64,000 nucleotides of DNA from Adhaeribacter aerolatus (GTDB lineage Bacteria > Bacteroidota > Bacteroidia > Cytophagales > Hymenobacteraceae), in the NCBI RefSeq assembly GCF_007991635.1, contig NZ_BJYS01000001.1, forward strand, positions 372,001 to 436,000, read 5' to 3'. A program made the position numbers and the translations under genes. Positions 46,806 to 56,434 of this stretch are shown here, one piece after another. The number at the start of each line of letters is the position of its first letter. Positions within the stretch are counted from its first letter, which is position 1. The notes below the pieces were generated by a model, which searched no databases, was not told the origin of the DNA, and saw only the letters and a program-made list of their open reading frames with translations.

Positions 46806-47809
46806 TATCTGGCTAAACTCACATATAGGAAAATACAATATATACAAAATGTAATTATACAGATGAGCTCTATATTTTGGCTATTGCCGGCTGAAGAAAG
46901 AGCATTCATGCCTGTATGGTAGCATTATAGTTGAAGTAGCAATAATTAATCAATAAAGAAAAGTTTAAAACAATTCACAAAATACTTATACTTAGTATTT
47001 TATTTAGGTACTAGAGTAGTTACCTTTACCGATATTACTGCAGGAAATAATAATTGAAGCTGCTTTTTTAAAGGGAGAAGAGACAGCTACCAACACTACC
47101 GGTTCTTAGCTTTAATAGTATAGGCTGCTAAGATATTTACCGATGATCTGATAAATTAACACCAAATTTTCACTTATATTTTTTAAAATTCACTGCTGCT
47201 TAAGCAACTATAACCAAGGTTAAAATCCTATTTTGGTATGGGAGATGTGCTTAAAGAGCAAAACCTGGAAAAACACGTCCTTAAAAGTTAATTCGCATAA
47301 AAGTTATTCTTTTGGCCATGGAAGCGCGGCAATCTTAATTGCCTGAAGCGCAAATGCCTTAAATATTTAGCTACTGCACCACTTGCCTGCTATTTACCCT
47401 TAATAGCAATGGCTTTACACTCAGGCTTAATCCGCCAAATCTTAATCCGCCAAATCTTAATCCGCCAAATCCTCCTAATTAAAATAGGCTACCTATTTTC
47501 CTGCGTCCGGAAGCAGGCAAGCTGTACCCGGTTCCTCTCTTGCCATCTAGCTTGTCTTATATTTTTTATCATTTACCTATTTTATCATTTGCCCAAAATG
47601 TTAATCAGTTTTAAACATTTAACCTGTTTCGTAAGTAATCGCCGCTGCTATTGATAAGTTATAATTGCCCGCACCGCATGAAAACCAGAGTACAGGCCGG
47701 CGAATTAAGAAACAGATTAAACTCACTAAATATCTTTAAAACACAGTTATTCATAATTTTTTACAAGAGTTCTTTTTACAAGAGTACTTCACCAATTAAA
47801 AACAAGATC
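46806..47809. other. Gene-poor region of about 1 kb
   Basis: AT-rich, with no credible gene. It holds a 3-copy 15-bp tandem repeat (47426-47470) and, just before the next gene, a 10-bp direct repeat TTACAAGAGT at 47761-47770 and 47776-47785. A frame at 47409-47654 is created largely by the tandem repeat and is rejected. Confidence 0.55.
47426..47470 (+). repeat. Tandem repeat, 3 copies of 15 bp
   Basis: CTTAATCCGCCAAAT occurs three times head to tail without a mismatch. Confidence 0.85.
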
Positions 47810-48628
47810 ATGAAAACATCAGAAAAAACCAGCATAAATAAAATCAAATTCCTGATTCCCGCCCTAATGCTAAGCTTAGTGCTGTTATTAGCCGAATCAG
47901 CCATGGCTCAGGCTCCTACTAAGAATAAAAAGGTCGATAAAATTCCGCATGCCGAGTTAAAAGAAGCAAAAGTAATAGCCCGGGTTACTACCAACGTACA
48001 AGAAATTGCGCCTATGAGAGTTAAGCTGAATGTACTAAATCCCACCGGCAAAACTGTTCGTATCTCTATTCTCGATTACGCAAACCTACCGGTGTATCAG
48101 GAGTCTTTTACCGGAAGAGAGTATAACAAAATTTTAAATTTTACTTCTACTGCTGCCGGCCGGTATATGCTTCGGATTACCGGGCCCAAACAGGTGGAAA
48201 TCCGGCGTTTTGCCATTAACAGCAACTTTAACCGTAACCTAACACCTTCGCCAATGGAAAATCACAATCCTGCTGAGGTAATGGCGGCTATCTACCAAAA
48301 CGAAAAAAATAAGATTGTACTGCACGTAGTAAATAATACGGGGAAACCAATAAGTTACGTTTTACGGAACAGTAACCAAGAGGTGTCATACCGGGGTGTA
48401 ATAAGAGCAGCTACATTCAGTAAACTTTTTGATTTCACTGAATTAGGCGACGGCAACTACTCTTTTGAAGTACAGAATCAATCGCAGAAGGCAGCATATC
48501 GAACATTTGCTCTGCATACTGCTTATGATCGTTCCTTTGCCTGGACTGATAAACGCGGCCGGCCGCTTAAAGCAGTTGGTTCATCGCCCATATCACTCAG
48601 AACCAATACCCTCAGAACCAATGATTAA
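47810..48628 (+). CDS. Exported protein with two repeated beta-sandwich-like domains
   Basis: 272 residues from ATG 47810, which begins a clean signal peptide ending SAMAQA; the longer frame from TTG 47651 is not credible. The mature part has two related segments of about 85 residues: MRVKLNVLNPTGKTVRISIL...YMLRITGPKQVEIRRFAI and KIVLHVVNNTGKPISYVLRN...YSFEVQNQSQKAAYRTFAL. They resemble the fold of T9SS sorting domains. No T9SS tail is visible. Function unknown. Confidence 0.72.
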   Translation: MKTSEKTSINKIKFLIPALMLSLVLLLAESAMAQAPTKNKKVDKIPHAELKEAKVIARVTTNVQEIAPMRVKLNVLNPTGKTVRISILDYANLPVYQESFTGREYNKILNFTSTAAGRYMLRITGPKQVEIRRFAINSNFNRNLTPSPMENHNPAEVMAAIYQNEKNKIVLHVVNNTGKPISYVLRNSNQEVSYRGVIRAATFSKLFDFTELGDGNYSFEVQNQSQKAAYRTFALHTAYDRSFAWTDKRGRPLKAVGSSPISLRTNTLRTND

Positions 48629-48648
48629 AACTTAGCGGGCAAATAGAC

Positions 48649-48684
48649 AAACCAGTTGGCGGTATAACAACAGCCAACTGGTTT
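48649..48684 (+). terminator. Terminator after the two-domain exported protein gene
   Basis: AAACCAGTTGGC and GCCAACTGGTTT form a perfect 12-bp stem with a 12-base loop, followed by TTGTGTTTT. Confidence 0.72.
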
Positions 48685-49473
48685 TGTGTTTTAAGCACTT
48701 TTTTCTTTTGTAATTACTACTCAGAACCTTAATACAGCATAAGGCAAAGAAACAATCAAGTGTTAATCTACTAAACTAATCCGGCGTTTACTTGTACGCG
48801 GGCCTTGTTGCCATAAGGCCATTTTCTATCTTTAAACCTTCCGAATTATTATGCAGCAGGCGTGCCCCAAAACGCATTACAGCTTTTCAAATTCTACTCA
48901 CCACCTATTCAAATCCTCTCCCCTGATACTGCTCACCTTAATTTCTGTGTAGGGGCTGATTATAAAAAATGCAACCGCTCCTTATTCCTCCCTCCTCCTT
49001 ATATTTTCTTATCTCTTCATTTCAGGTCTAAAGGCAAATAGGCGTAAAAGCAGTAGCTACAAATACGCTGGAAGAAGAAACATAAAGCTGCCCCAGCTAC
49101 AGCAATTTATTGCCGCCCACATCAACGCCTTCCGCATAAACGGTCCTATTTCCACTCAACAGCTTACCTGGCAGTACTACCTACAAATAGGTAAAATTCT
49201 TGTTTATTAAATTATATGTAGGTTTTTTAAACTTTTATTCTCTATATTTTGCCTGTTCCTTATTTTACCCGCAAAAAGAGGATTTTATAGATATGAAAAA
49301 ATTGTAACAAAGCAGCTAATTCTCCCGCAAACCTGTATAAACAGATATTAAACCAACAAAGCAGCTTTTTCAATAAACAATATATTAATGTATAAATATA
49401 AATTTTTTAATCTGAATATATAAATTATTACATTTATCTGTCCTTACTTTTTCTAATTTAAAATTTAAACACG
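48685..49473. other. Gene-free region of about 790 bases upstream of the subtilase
   Basis: AT-rich. A minus-strand stop-bounded segment around 49120-49190 reads LPGKLLSGNRTVYAEG, which could be a relic, but is too short to call. No RNA or regulatory motif recognised. Confidence 0.5.
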
Positions 49474-52400
49474 ATGAAACACAATCTACTTCGAGGGGTC
49501 CGGTATGTCTTTTACGCCGGATTGTTTTACTTTCAGATACAAACGGGCTATACCCAATCTCCTAAATATACCGATGGCAATAAATACAAAGTTTCGGCCG
49601 ATCTGCGGGAGCTAAATAATGCGCCCGTTAATGCCCGGATGCGAAAAGCACTGACTGGACCACAAAAATTAGATTTGCTCCAGATAGAGGATGGTTATGT
49701 AGCCATTGATGCAGTAGCTGAGGGAACAGATGGGCAAGCGTTACTGCGTCAGCTTGAAAGCTTAGGTTTAAAAAAAGGTGTCTTTTACAAGCGGATTGTT
49801 TCGGGCTATTTTCCTGTAGATAAAATAGATGAACTGGAACAGGTAAAAGCCCTGCACAAGGTTTCGCCGGCTTATAAATTGCAGCATGGTGCCGGCGCAG
49901 TAACTACCCAGGGCGAAGCAGCCTTAGCCGCCGACAAAGCCCGTCAGCAATTTAAGGTTTCGGGCGTTGGTTCTAAAGTTGGGGTTATTTCGGATTCGTA
50001 CAGCTCCGACCCTGCCGGGGTAGCTGCCGGTATTTCTTCCGGCGACTTACCCGCCGATGCCCAGATTTTATTAGATGCAGTAGGCGGAACAGATGAAGGG
50101 CGAGGTATGGCCGAAATAATACACGATGTAGCGCCAGGCGCTAAAATTGCTTTCCATACGGCACTGGGAGGCCAGGCTGTTTTCGCCAATGGTATTCAGA
50201 AACTGGCCCAGGCAGGGTGCAATATTATTGTTGATGATGTTATCTATTACGGCGAGCCCATGTTCCAGGATGGCATAATTGCCCAGGCAGTGGACGAAGT
50301 AGTAAAAAAAGATATAGCCTATTTTAGTGCGGCGGGTAATAATAACCGGCAATCGTACCAATCTCCTTTCCGTAATTCGGGCCAGGAAGTTGTTGCAAAT
50401 GGTATTAACTTTGGCGTGGCCCACGACTTTGGCAATGGTGATATTACCCAAACTATCCAGATTCCGGCGGGTGGCACCTTCGTAATCCCTTTTCAATGGG
50501 ACGATCCTTTTTACTCGGTTAGTGGCGGAACCGGGGCCCGAAGCGATTTAGACGTACTGGTGTTCTTCAATGGCAGCCTTTTAATAAATTTGTCGTCTAC
50601 GGAGTATAACATTAACCGCGATCCCTACGAAATTGTGGGCGTATCTAACCCTTTTCCCACAGACATCAATATTGAAATTGTAATTACTAAATTCGAAGGG
50701 CCTGATCCCCGCATAATAAAATGGATAGACTTTGGAGAAGGCACGCCCCTGGAGCATCATACCAAAAGTTCTACTATTTACGGCCATTCTAATGCCCAGG
50801 GGGCAATTACAGTTGGGGCTACGGCCTGGTTTAATACGCCGGGGTTTAATCCCAATCTTACCCGGCCGGTAATAAATAGTTTCTCATCTGCCGGCGGCAC
50901 ACCCATTCTTTATACATCCGCTGGCCAACGAACCGCTCCTAATATCAGACAGAAGCCAGAGGTAGTAGGTCCGGATGGGGGCAACACAACTTTTTTCGGG
51001 AACGACCATTCCGAAGATGCAGACACTTTTCCTAACTTTTTTGGGACCTCAGCCGCCGCTCCACACGTAGCCGCCGTAGCCGCTTTAATGCAGGAATCCC
51101 GCCGCAACAGCCTGAGCCCAGCCGCCATTGCCAAGAATTTAATAAGCTCCGCCATTGACATGAATGATCCGCTGACACCCGGCTTCGACACGGGTTTCGA
51201 TTATCAGACCGGTTATGGTTTTGTGCAAGCCACCAAAGCCCTAGAAACTACCCTAACTTACGGCTGCAACCTTTCGCTTACTACCAAAGTAACGCAGGCG
51301 CAGCCCGGCTGGAACTGGCCCAACGGTGTAGGCGCCATAGATTTAACAGTTTTGGGAGGAACAGGCCCGTATACTTATCGCTGGAACTCCGGTACCGCTA
51401 CCGAAGACCTGCCCAAAGCGACCCCGGGCTTGTATAGTGTAACTGTGACCGATGCTACCGGCTGCTCGGCTACCACCACGGTAAATGTGGGTGTTATAGA
51501 TACCCCGCTAACCGTAACCTCTTCGCATACGAATGTGTCGCGTTACGGGGCGGCAGATGGCTCTATAGATTTATCGGTAATTGGCGGTACCGGCCCTTAT
51601 ACTTTTAAATGGAATGCCGGCGCAGCAAACGAAGATTTGTCCCGCGTTACCCACGGCCTCTACACCGTTTGGGTAATAGATGCTACCGGCGATTCGGCCT
51701 ATACCGCTGTTTATGTATCGGCTTACAAAGAGCCGTTGGCCTTACAAACCGCTCATAACCCAGCTTCCCGCTCGGGTGCCGACGATGGCTCGATAGATTT
51801 AACCGTTATTGGGGGTGTAGCGCCATATACCTACCGCTGGAATGCCGGCGTAGCTACCGAAGACTTACCCAGGGCCACGCCGGGCCTTTATACCGTAACC
51901 GTTACCGATGCCACCGGTGCTACTGTTACTACTTCGGTTTATGTGTCAGTAAAAGGCCAGCCACTCGCCTTGCGAGCATCTCATACCGATGCTTCCGATT
52001 GGGGAAAAGATGATGGGTCGATAGATTTAACTATCGTGGGCGGAGTAGCCCCTTATAAGGTTAAGTGGAATGCTGGCAGCGCGATGGAGGATTTGCCGCG
52101 GGTGTTACCCGGCATTTACAAGGTAACCGTAACTGATGCCAAAGGCGCAACCGCAACCCTTACCGTGGAGGTGGGTGTGCGGGGAACCAAATCACTCTTA
52201 GCGGCCCGCAAACCCGATACGGCTCTAGCTTTAAACACCAATCCGGATAAAAAAACCAGCCTAACCGCGTATCCGAACCCGGTTAATAATAAAGCAACCA
52301 TTGCGGTAACGTTAAGCCAAAGCGGTGATTATGCGCTGGAGGTATACGATTTAAAAGGCAGTTTAATAAAAACGCTGAAACAAGGCAAGGCTCAGGCCGG

Positions 52401-52509
52401 CAAAACGGTAGAAGCCGAATGGGAACCCCAAACTACGGCCAAAGGCATCTACCTATTGCGCCTGAAAACTCAGCACGAAGTACAAAACCTGCGCTTAATG
52501 GTAAACTGA
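49474..52509 (+). CDS. T9SS-exported S8 (subtilisin-like) peptidase with SprB repeats
   Basis: 1011 residues. After an N-terminal signal the subtilase triad is D174 (VGVISDSY), H217 (EIIHDVAPG) and S526 (FFGTSAAAPHVAAVAALM), with the oxyanion Asn in AAGNN near 290. Four SprB-type repeats of about 75-80 residues follow (about 605-905), each with YxxxWNxGxAxEDL and GLYxVTVTDA. A type A sorting domain ends the protein (TAYPNPVNNKATIAV to NLRLMVN). Probably anchored on the cell surface by the type IX pathway. The target is unknown. Confidence 0.92.
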   Translation: MKHNLLRGVRYVFYAGLFYFQIQTGYTQSPKYTDGNKYKVSADLRELNNAPVNARMRKALTGPQKLDLLQIEDGYVAIDAVAEGTDGQALLRQLESLGLKKGVFYKRIVSGYFPVDKIDELEQVKALHKVSPAYKLQHGAGAVTTQGEAALAADKARQQFKVSGVGSKVGVISDSYSSDPAGVAAGISSGDLPADAQILLDAVGGTDEGRGMAEIIHDVAPGAKIAFHTALGGQAVFANGIQKLAQAGCNIIVDDVIYYGEPMFQDGIIAQAVDEVVKKDIAYFSAAGNNNRQSYQSPFRNSGQEVVANGINFGVAHDFGNGDITQTIQIPAGGTFVIPFQWDDPFYSVSGGTGARSDLDVLVFFNGSLLINLSSTEYNINRDPYEIVGVSNPFPTDINIEIVITKFEGPDPRIIKWIDFGEGTPLEHHTKSSTIYGHSNAQGAITVGATAWFNTPGFNPNLTRPVINSFSSAGGTPILYTSAGQRTAPNIRQKPEVVGPDGGNTTFFGNDHSEDADTFPNFFGTSAAAPHVAAVAALMQESRRNSLSPAAIAKNLISSAIDMNDPLTPGFDTGFDYQTGYGFVQATKALETTLTYGCNLSLTTKVTQAQPGWNWPNGVGAIDLTVLGGTGPYTYRWNSGTATEDLPKATPGLYSVTVTDATGCSATTTVNVGVIDTPLTVTSSHTNVSRYGAADGSIDLSVIGGTGPYTFKWNAGAANEDLSRVTHGLYTVWVIDATGDSAYTAVYVSAYKEPLALQTAHNPASRSGADDGSIDLTVIGGVAPYTYRWNAGVATEDLPRATPGLYTVTVTDATGATVTTSVYVSVKGQPLALRASHTDASDWGKDDGSIDLTIVGGVAPYKVKWNAGSAMEDLPRVLPGIYKVTVTDAKGATATLTVEVGVRGTKSLLAARKPDTALALNTNPDKKTSLTAYPNPVNNKATIAVTLSQSGDYALEVYDLKGSLIKTLKQGKAQAGKTVEAEWEPQTTAKGIYLLRLKTQHEVQNLRLMVN
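51330..52190 (+). repeat. Four SprB-type coding repeats in the subtilase
   Basis: Tandem coding repeats of about 220-230 bp, each encoding the WNxGxAxEDL and GLYxVTVTDA motifs. The second copy differs most (YTVWVIDATGDSAYTAVYV). DNA similarity makes recombination possible. Confidence 0.75.
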
Positions 52510-52537
52510 TTATTGGTTTAGCGTATAAGTAAACGCT

Positions 52538-52571
52538 ACAAAAGCCGTTTGCGCCTGCAAACGGCTTTTGT
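52538..52571 (+). terminator. Terminator of the subtilase gene
   Basis: A perfect 15-bp stem (ACAAAAGCCGTTTGC with GCAAACGGCTTTTGT) and 4-base loop starts 29 bases after the stop codon. Confidence 0.78.
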
Positions 52572-52765
52572 ATTTCACAGCTCCTCTAATAATAATTATA
52601 AATTAAAATGCCATCTGCTTCTTTCATACCATAAGAATTTGCCACCTGCTACCAGTTTAGCTATAGCGTAACCGGTGGTTACAATAAAGACAAGTTGGTA
52701 GCATATCTAAGCTGGGGCCCAATCTTTATGTAAAACAGAAATAATACCGGTATAATATTTACCCT

Positions 52766-52799
52766 AAAAACAAAAGCCCCGGACTTTTACCCCGAGGCT
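52766..52799 (-). terminator. Terminator of hemA
   Basis: On the minus strand AGCCtCGG pairs with CCGgGGCT, followed by TTTTGTTTTT. It starts 27 bases after the hemA stop. Confidence 0.75.
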
Positions 52800-52825
52800 C
52801 CATTATCAGAACTAAAACAATACTT

Positions 52826-54085
52826 TTACGCGGTTTGCTTTTCCAGGTTAAATAAAGCTTGTAATCCTTCGATCAGAGTCTCCGACTCGCCCCGCTGGCA
52901 GGCCGCTTTCAACTCCAAAACAGGTAACTTCACAATTTTTTGCAAAATATTGCGGGTTACTTCTTCGAGTAAATCTTTTTCTACAGCACCCAGGTTTTTC
53001 ATATAGCGGGCAATTTCCTGCTGCCGTATTTGCTCCAGGGTATTTTTAAACTGCTGTACGGCCGGTGAAATAGCCATTTCCTTAGTCCAGGCATTAAATT
53101 CAGCCATGGCTTCAGAGATTATTACCTCAACCTGAGGCACAGCGGCCAGGCGTTTTTCCAACGCTACCGTGGCCCGGTTCCGAATGCTGTCGATGTTGTG
53201 TACCGAGGCGCCGGGTAGTTGCGCAATGGCACTATCGATGCTGCGCGGCATTGATAAATCTATATAACTTTTCGGAGTAATTTCCTGGTTAGCCACAGCC
53301 GCGGCACCAATAAAAAAGCAATCGCCGGGCACCGACGAAATTACAACATCGGCTGCTTTTATCTCGTCCCAAACCGTTTCCCAAGGAGCAACTACCTGGT
53401 TACACTCCTCTGCTAGAGCTACTGCTTTGTTGTACGTCCGGTTAGTAATAACTACATTTTTCAGGTCGGTTTTTACAAAATTACGGCACACGGTTGCGCC
53501 AATATCGCCGAGGCCAATCATGAGCACCCGCGGGTTTGGTATATTTTTAGTTAATTCCTCAACTAACTCTACGGTAGCATAAGCTACCGAGGCGGCACCA
53601 TCGCGGAAGGAAGTTTCGTTGGCAACGCGTTTATTCGCAAAAAAAATGGTGTGCAGCAAACGGTGCAGAAACGGTCCGGCCATCTCGGCATCGGCAGCCC
53701 ACTGGTAGGCATGTTTTACCTGGTTCATTATTTGCATATCACCTGCCACCTGCGACTCCAGCCCCAACGTAACCCGGAACAAATGCTGCACCGCCAGGTT
53801 AGCTTCGGTTATGTGCCGGAAGTAAGGCGTTATTTTTTTTACACCTATAAAGCCTTTTTGCATGGCCAGTAATTTCAACATTTCCTGGTTATAGTCTTTA
53901 TCGGCTACATAGTATATTTCGGTGCGGTTGCAGGTAGAAAGTACCAGCGCTTCGCGTACCGGGGTAAATTCTTTTATTCCCTCCAATAAATTCCGACAGG
54001 CGTTTTCGTTCAGCGAAACCATTTCGCGGATATCTATCGGGGCATTTTTATAAGATAATGTCAGGACTTTAAACTGATTCGGCAT
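52826..54085 (-). CDS. hemA: Glutamyl-tRNA reductase
   Basis: 419 residues. Makes glutamate-1-semialdehyde from Glu-tRNA with NADPH, the first step of haem synthesis from glutamate. The active-site cysteine is C52 (LSTCNRTEIYYV). The N-terminal catalytic domain, the Rossmann NADPH domain (LMIGLGDIGATVCRNF) and the C-terminal dimerisation helix are all present. It is divergent from hemJ, which works later in the same pathway. Confidence 0.96.
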   Translation of the reverse strand: MPNQFKVLTLSYKNAPIDIREMVSLNENACRNLLEGIKEFTPVREALVLSTCNRTEIYYVADKDYNQEMLKLLAMQKGFIGVKKITPYFRHITEANLAVQHLFRVTLGLESQVAGDMQIMNQVKHAYQWAADAEMAGPFLHRLLHTIFFANKRVANETSFRDGAASVAYATVELVEELTKNIPNPRVLMIGLGDIGATVCRNFVKTDLKNVVITNRTYNKAVALAEECNQVVAPWETVWDEIKAADVVISSVPGDCFFIGAAAVANQEITPKSYIDLSMPRSIDSAIAQLPGASVHNIDSIRNRATVALEKRLAAVPQVEVIISEAMAEFNAWTKEMAISPAVQQFKNTLEQIRQQEIARYMKNLGAVEKDLLEEVTRNILQKIVKLPVLELKAACQRGESETLIEGLQALFNLEKQTA

Positions 54086-54245
54086 ATCTGTAATTATTCG
54101 TTACAAATTTCTGCCAAAACCGGGCCCAAAAACATGATCCAGGTCAACTTTCGGACAGATGTTTATCACTTCCGCCGCAGAAAATAAATTTTTAAAACAA
54201 CCACATTGCCAAATGCTATGTAATATTGAAGGAATATTTAACAGC

Positions 54246-54776
54246 ATGTCGTTTTTATACATCAAAGCCCTGCATATAATTTTTGTGGTTACCTGGTTTG
54301 CCGGGTTGTTTTACATGCCCCGGTTGCTTATTTATTTTGCCGAAGCCCAGGCCAAGCCCGAACCCGAAAAATCAATTCTGCAAAATCAATATAAACTAAT
54401 GCAGCGGCGCCTGTGGTACGGCATTACGTGGCCATCGGCAATAATTACCCTCATTATGGGCCTGAGCACCTGGTATCTGTATGGCGCTACGCCGGGCTGG
54501 CTGCACCTAAAATTATTATTTGTGCTGGGCTTGTACGGCTATCATATTTATACGCACCGCATTTTTAAACAACAGCAACAAGGCGTGGTCTCCTGGTCGT
54601 CTACGAACTTGCGCATCTGGAACGAAGTAGCCACCATTTTCCTCTTTGCCATCGTGTTTTTGGTTATTTTAAAAAACGGATTAGGTATGGCTTATGGGTT
54701 AATTGGCTTAGCCGCTTTAATATTTGTTTTGCTGTTGGCTATAAGGGTTTATAAAATTGTGCGGGAGAAAGCATAA
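54246..54776 (+). CDS. hemJ: HemJ-type protoporphyrinogen oxidase
   Basis: 176 residues from ATG 54246 (MSFLYIKALHIIFVVTWFAG), the usual start with the conserved His10; the longer frame from 54159 has a non-conserved extension. Four to five membrane helices, with GLYGYHIYTHRIFKQQQQ and the C-terminal FLFAIVFLVILKN segment typical of HemJ. Oxidises protoporphyrinogen IX to protoporphyrin IX. Divergent from hemA. Confidence 0.9.
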   Translation: MSFLYIKALHIIFVVTWFAGLFYMPRLLIYFAEAQAKPEPEKSILQNQYKLMQRRLWYGITWPSAIITLIMGLSTWYLYGATPGWLHLKLLFVLGLYGYHIYTHRIFKQQQQGVVSWSSTNLRIWNEVATIFLFAIVFLVILKNGLGMAYGLIGLAALIFVLLLAIRVYKIVREKA

Positions 54777-55051
54777 GTGAAGTGTACTCAGGCTGGATTG
54801 TTTAACCTTTGAAAGATTACATCTTTCAATGTGCAAGTGCTAACTAGATTTAGAAGCCTAAGTTTGCTCCAGGCCGCGAGGCCCCGTTTGGTCATTCGGG
54901 CTGCTCATCTTCCCTTTCCTCCTGCGTCGGAAATCCTCGGCACCAGAAACCCAGAAGAGAATCTCCCAAAAGGCCCTCATCGCCCAAACTGATGTCGTTG
55001 CCAGTAGCTACATGCTAACTTTTGAATTTGAGGTTATTTGTACAGTTAAAA
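54777..55051. other. Intergenic DNA upstream of the MITE-like element
   Basis: No gene. The segment around 54860-55000 is GC-richer than its surroundings and may be a relic of unknown origin. Confidence 0.4.
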
Positions 55052-55350
55052 TTATACATGGTTATGCGTAGAGTTAGCGTAGCGCTCTACGCACTTTTCG
55101 GAAAGCCAATCTCTGATTGGCGTTACCTGAATAATACTAACTGCGACTAAGCCATTTTCTGGAGTTTTAATATCAATGTAGCAGACGCATCTGTTCTGCG
55201 CAAGTCATATACCACTATTTATTATCTGCCTTTTAGATCGAATTTATTAAACCAGTACTTATTTCTTATTAATTAAATACGCCAATCAGAGATTGGCTTT
55301 ACAGAAAATGCGTAGAGCGCTACGCTAACTCTACGCATAGCCATGTATAA
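55052..55350. mobile_element. MITE-like element of 299 bp with nested palindromes
   Basis: The ends are 72-bp inverted repeats (55052-55123 and 55279-55350), identical at nearly all positions. Each arm holds two hairpins of its own: TGCGTAGAG...CTCTACGCA (9-bp stem, 11-base loop; left 55065-55093, right 55309-55337) and GCCAATC-3-GATTGGC (left 55105-55121, right 55281-55297). The 155-bp centre has no reading frame. Its right end is 19 bases after the stop of the receiver-Crp gene. Confidence 0.75.
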
Positions 55351-55368
55351 CCAGGAATAAAATAGCTT

Positions 55369-56430
55369 TTAATTCCGCAGGCGGGCCAGCTTGTCTGAAT
55401 TTAAGATAACTATTTTGCCGCCGTTAATATCAATTAGTTTTTCGTCTTTGAAATCGGCGAGGGTGCGGATAACGGTTTCTTTGGAGGCGCCCACAATATT
55501 GGCCAAATCTTCGCGCGAAATGGTTACCTGGAAATTCTTGCCTTTGTCTTGCTGGTACTGTTTTTCGACGAGCAACAACGACTCGGCTACCCGTTTGCGC
55601 ACGGAGTTATAAGCCAGTTTTAACAGACGCTCTTCTTTGTCGGCGAGGTTATCCGATAATATTTTGATGAATTTATTCGCAACATCGCGGTTGTTATAGA
55701 GCAACGAAAAAAAGTCTTCTTTCGGAATCAGGCAAATTTCGGAATCTTCCAGCGCCACCGCCGATTCGCGGTAAGGCTGGTCTTCGAGCAAATCTACGTA
55801 CCCGATAAAATCTCCGGCTTTGTACAGGCTGGTAATATATTCGCGGCCTTCGGCATTGGTTTTGTAGGTTTTAACTTTGCCTTTGTTCAGAAAAAACAAC
55901 GCATTGGGGTAATTACCTTCGGCAAAAAGCGGCTGTTTTTTTCGGACTTGGGATATTTTCCGTTCGTCAGTTAATAATTTATTCAAATCTTCCAGGCCGC
56001 GGGCTTCCTGAATAAAATTGTTCAGGCCTTCGGCGTTTTTCTGAAAATCAACTTTTAATATCTGGTTTTTTTTCAGCCGCATTTCTATGGCGTCCAGCAG
56101 TTCCAGGTCGTCGAAAGGCTTTATTAAATAATCATCCGCGCCCAAGTTCATACCTTTTCTAAAATCTTCTTTTTCGGATTTGGCGGTTAGAAATATAAAC
56201 GGAATACCCGAGGTAGCCGGATTTTTGCCGAGCATGTGCAACACGCCGTAGCCATCCAGTTGGGGCATCATAATATCACAGATAATCAGATCAGGTAATT
56301 CGGCTTTGGCTAATTCCACCCCTACTTTGCCGTTTTCGGCTTCTAGTACGGTGTAATTGGCCAAGGTTAGTATTTCGGCAATATTTTCGCGGATGTCCTG
56401 GCTATCTTCTATCAGCAATATTTTGGTCAT
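55369..56430 (-). CDS. Fusion regulator: receiver, cNMP-binding and Crp-type DNA-binding domains
   Basis: 353 residues. Receiver domain at 1-120 with D52 as phospho-acceptor (LIICDIMMPQLDGYG), a cyclic-nucleotide-binding fold at about 160-275 (RKKQPLFAEGNYPNALFFL, AGDFIGYVDLLEDQPYRESA) and a Crp helix-turn-helix at about 300-350 (ISREDLANIVGASKETVIRTLADF). A two-component output protein that acts through a Crp-type DNA-binding domain. The receiver-kinase gene starts 4 bases upstream, so it is co-transcribed. Confidence 0.92.
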   Translation of the reverse strand: MTKILLIEDSQDIRENIAEILTLANYTVLEAENGKVGVELAKAELPDLIICDIMMPQLDGYGVLHMLGKNPATSGIPFIFLTAKSEKEDFRKGMNLGADDYLIKPFDDLELLDAIEMRLKKNQILKVDFQKNAEGLNNFIQEARGLEDLNKLLTDERKISQVRKKQPLFAEGNYPNALFFLNKGKVKTYKTNAEGREYITSLYKAGDFIGYVDLLEDQPYRESAVALEDSEICLIPKEDFFSLLYNNRDVANKFIKILSDNLADKEERLLKLAYNSVRKRVAESLLLVEKQYQQDKGKNFQVTISREDLANIVGASKETVIRTLADFKDEKLIDINGGKIVILNSDKLARLRN

Positions 56431-56434
56431 AGTT

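Noticed and set aside
47426-47470. CRISPR array
   Set aside because: The three units are directly adjacent, without spacers.
47409-47654. Plus-strand frame of 81 residues with repeated IRQIL
   Set aside because: It is produced by the 15-bp tandem repeat and has no features of a gene outside it.
49120-49190. Minus-strand segment reading LPGKLLSGNRTVYAEG
   Set aside because: Only about 25 codons between stops; too short to call a relic without a search.
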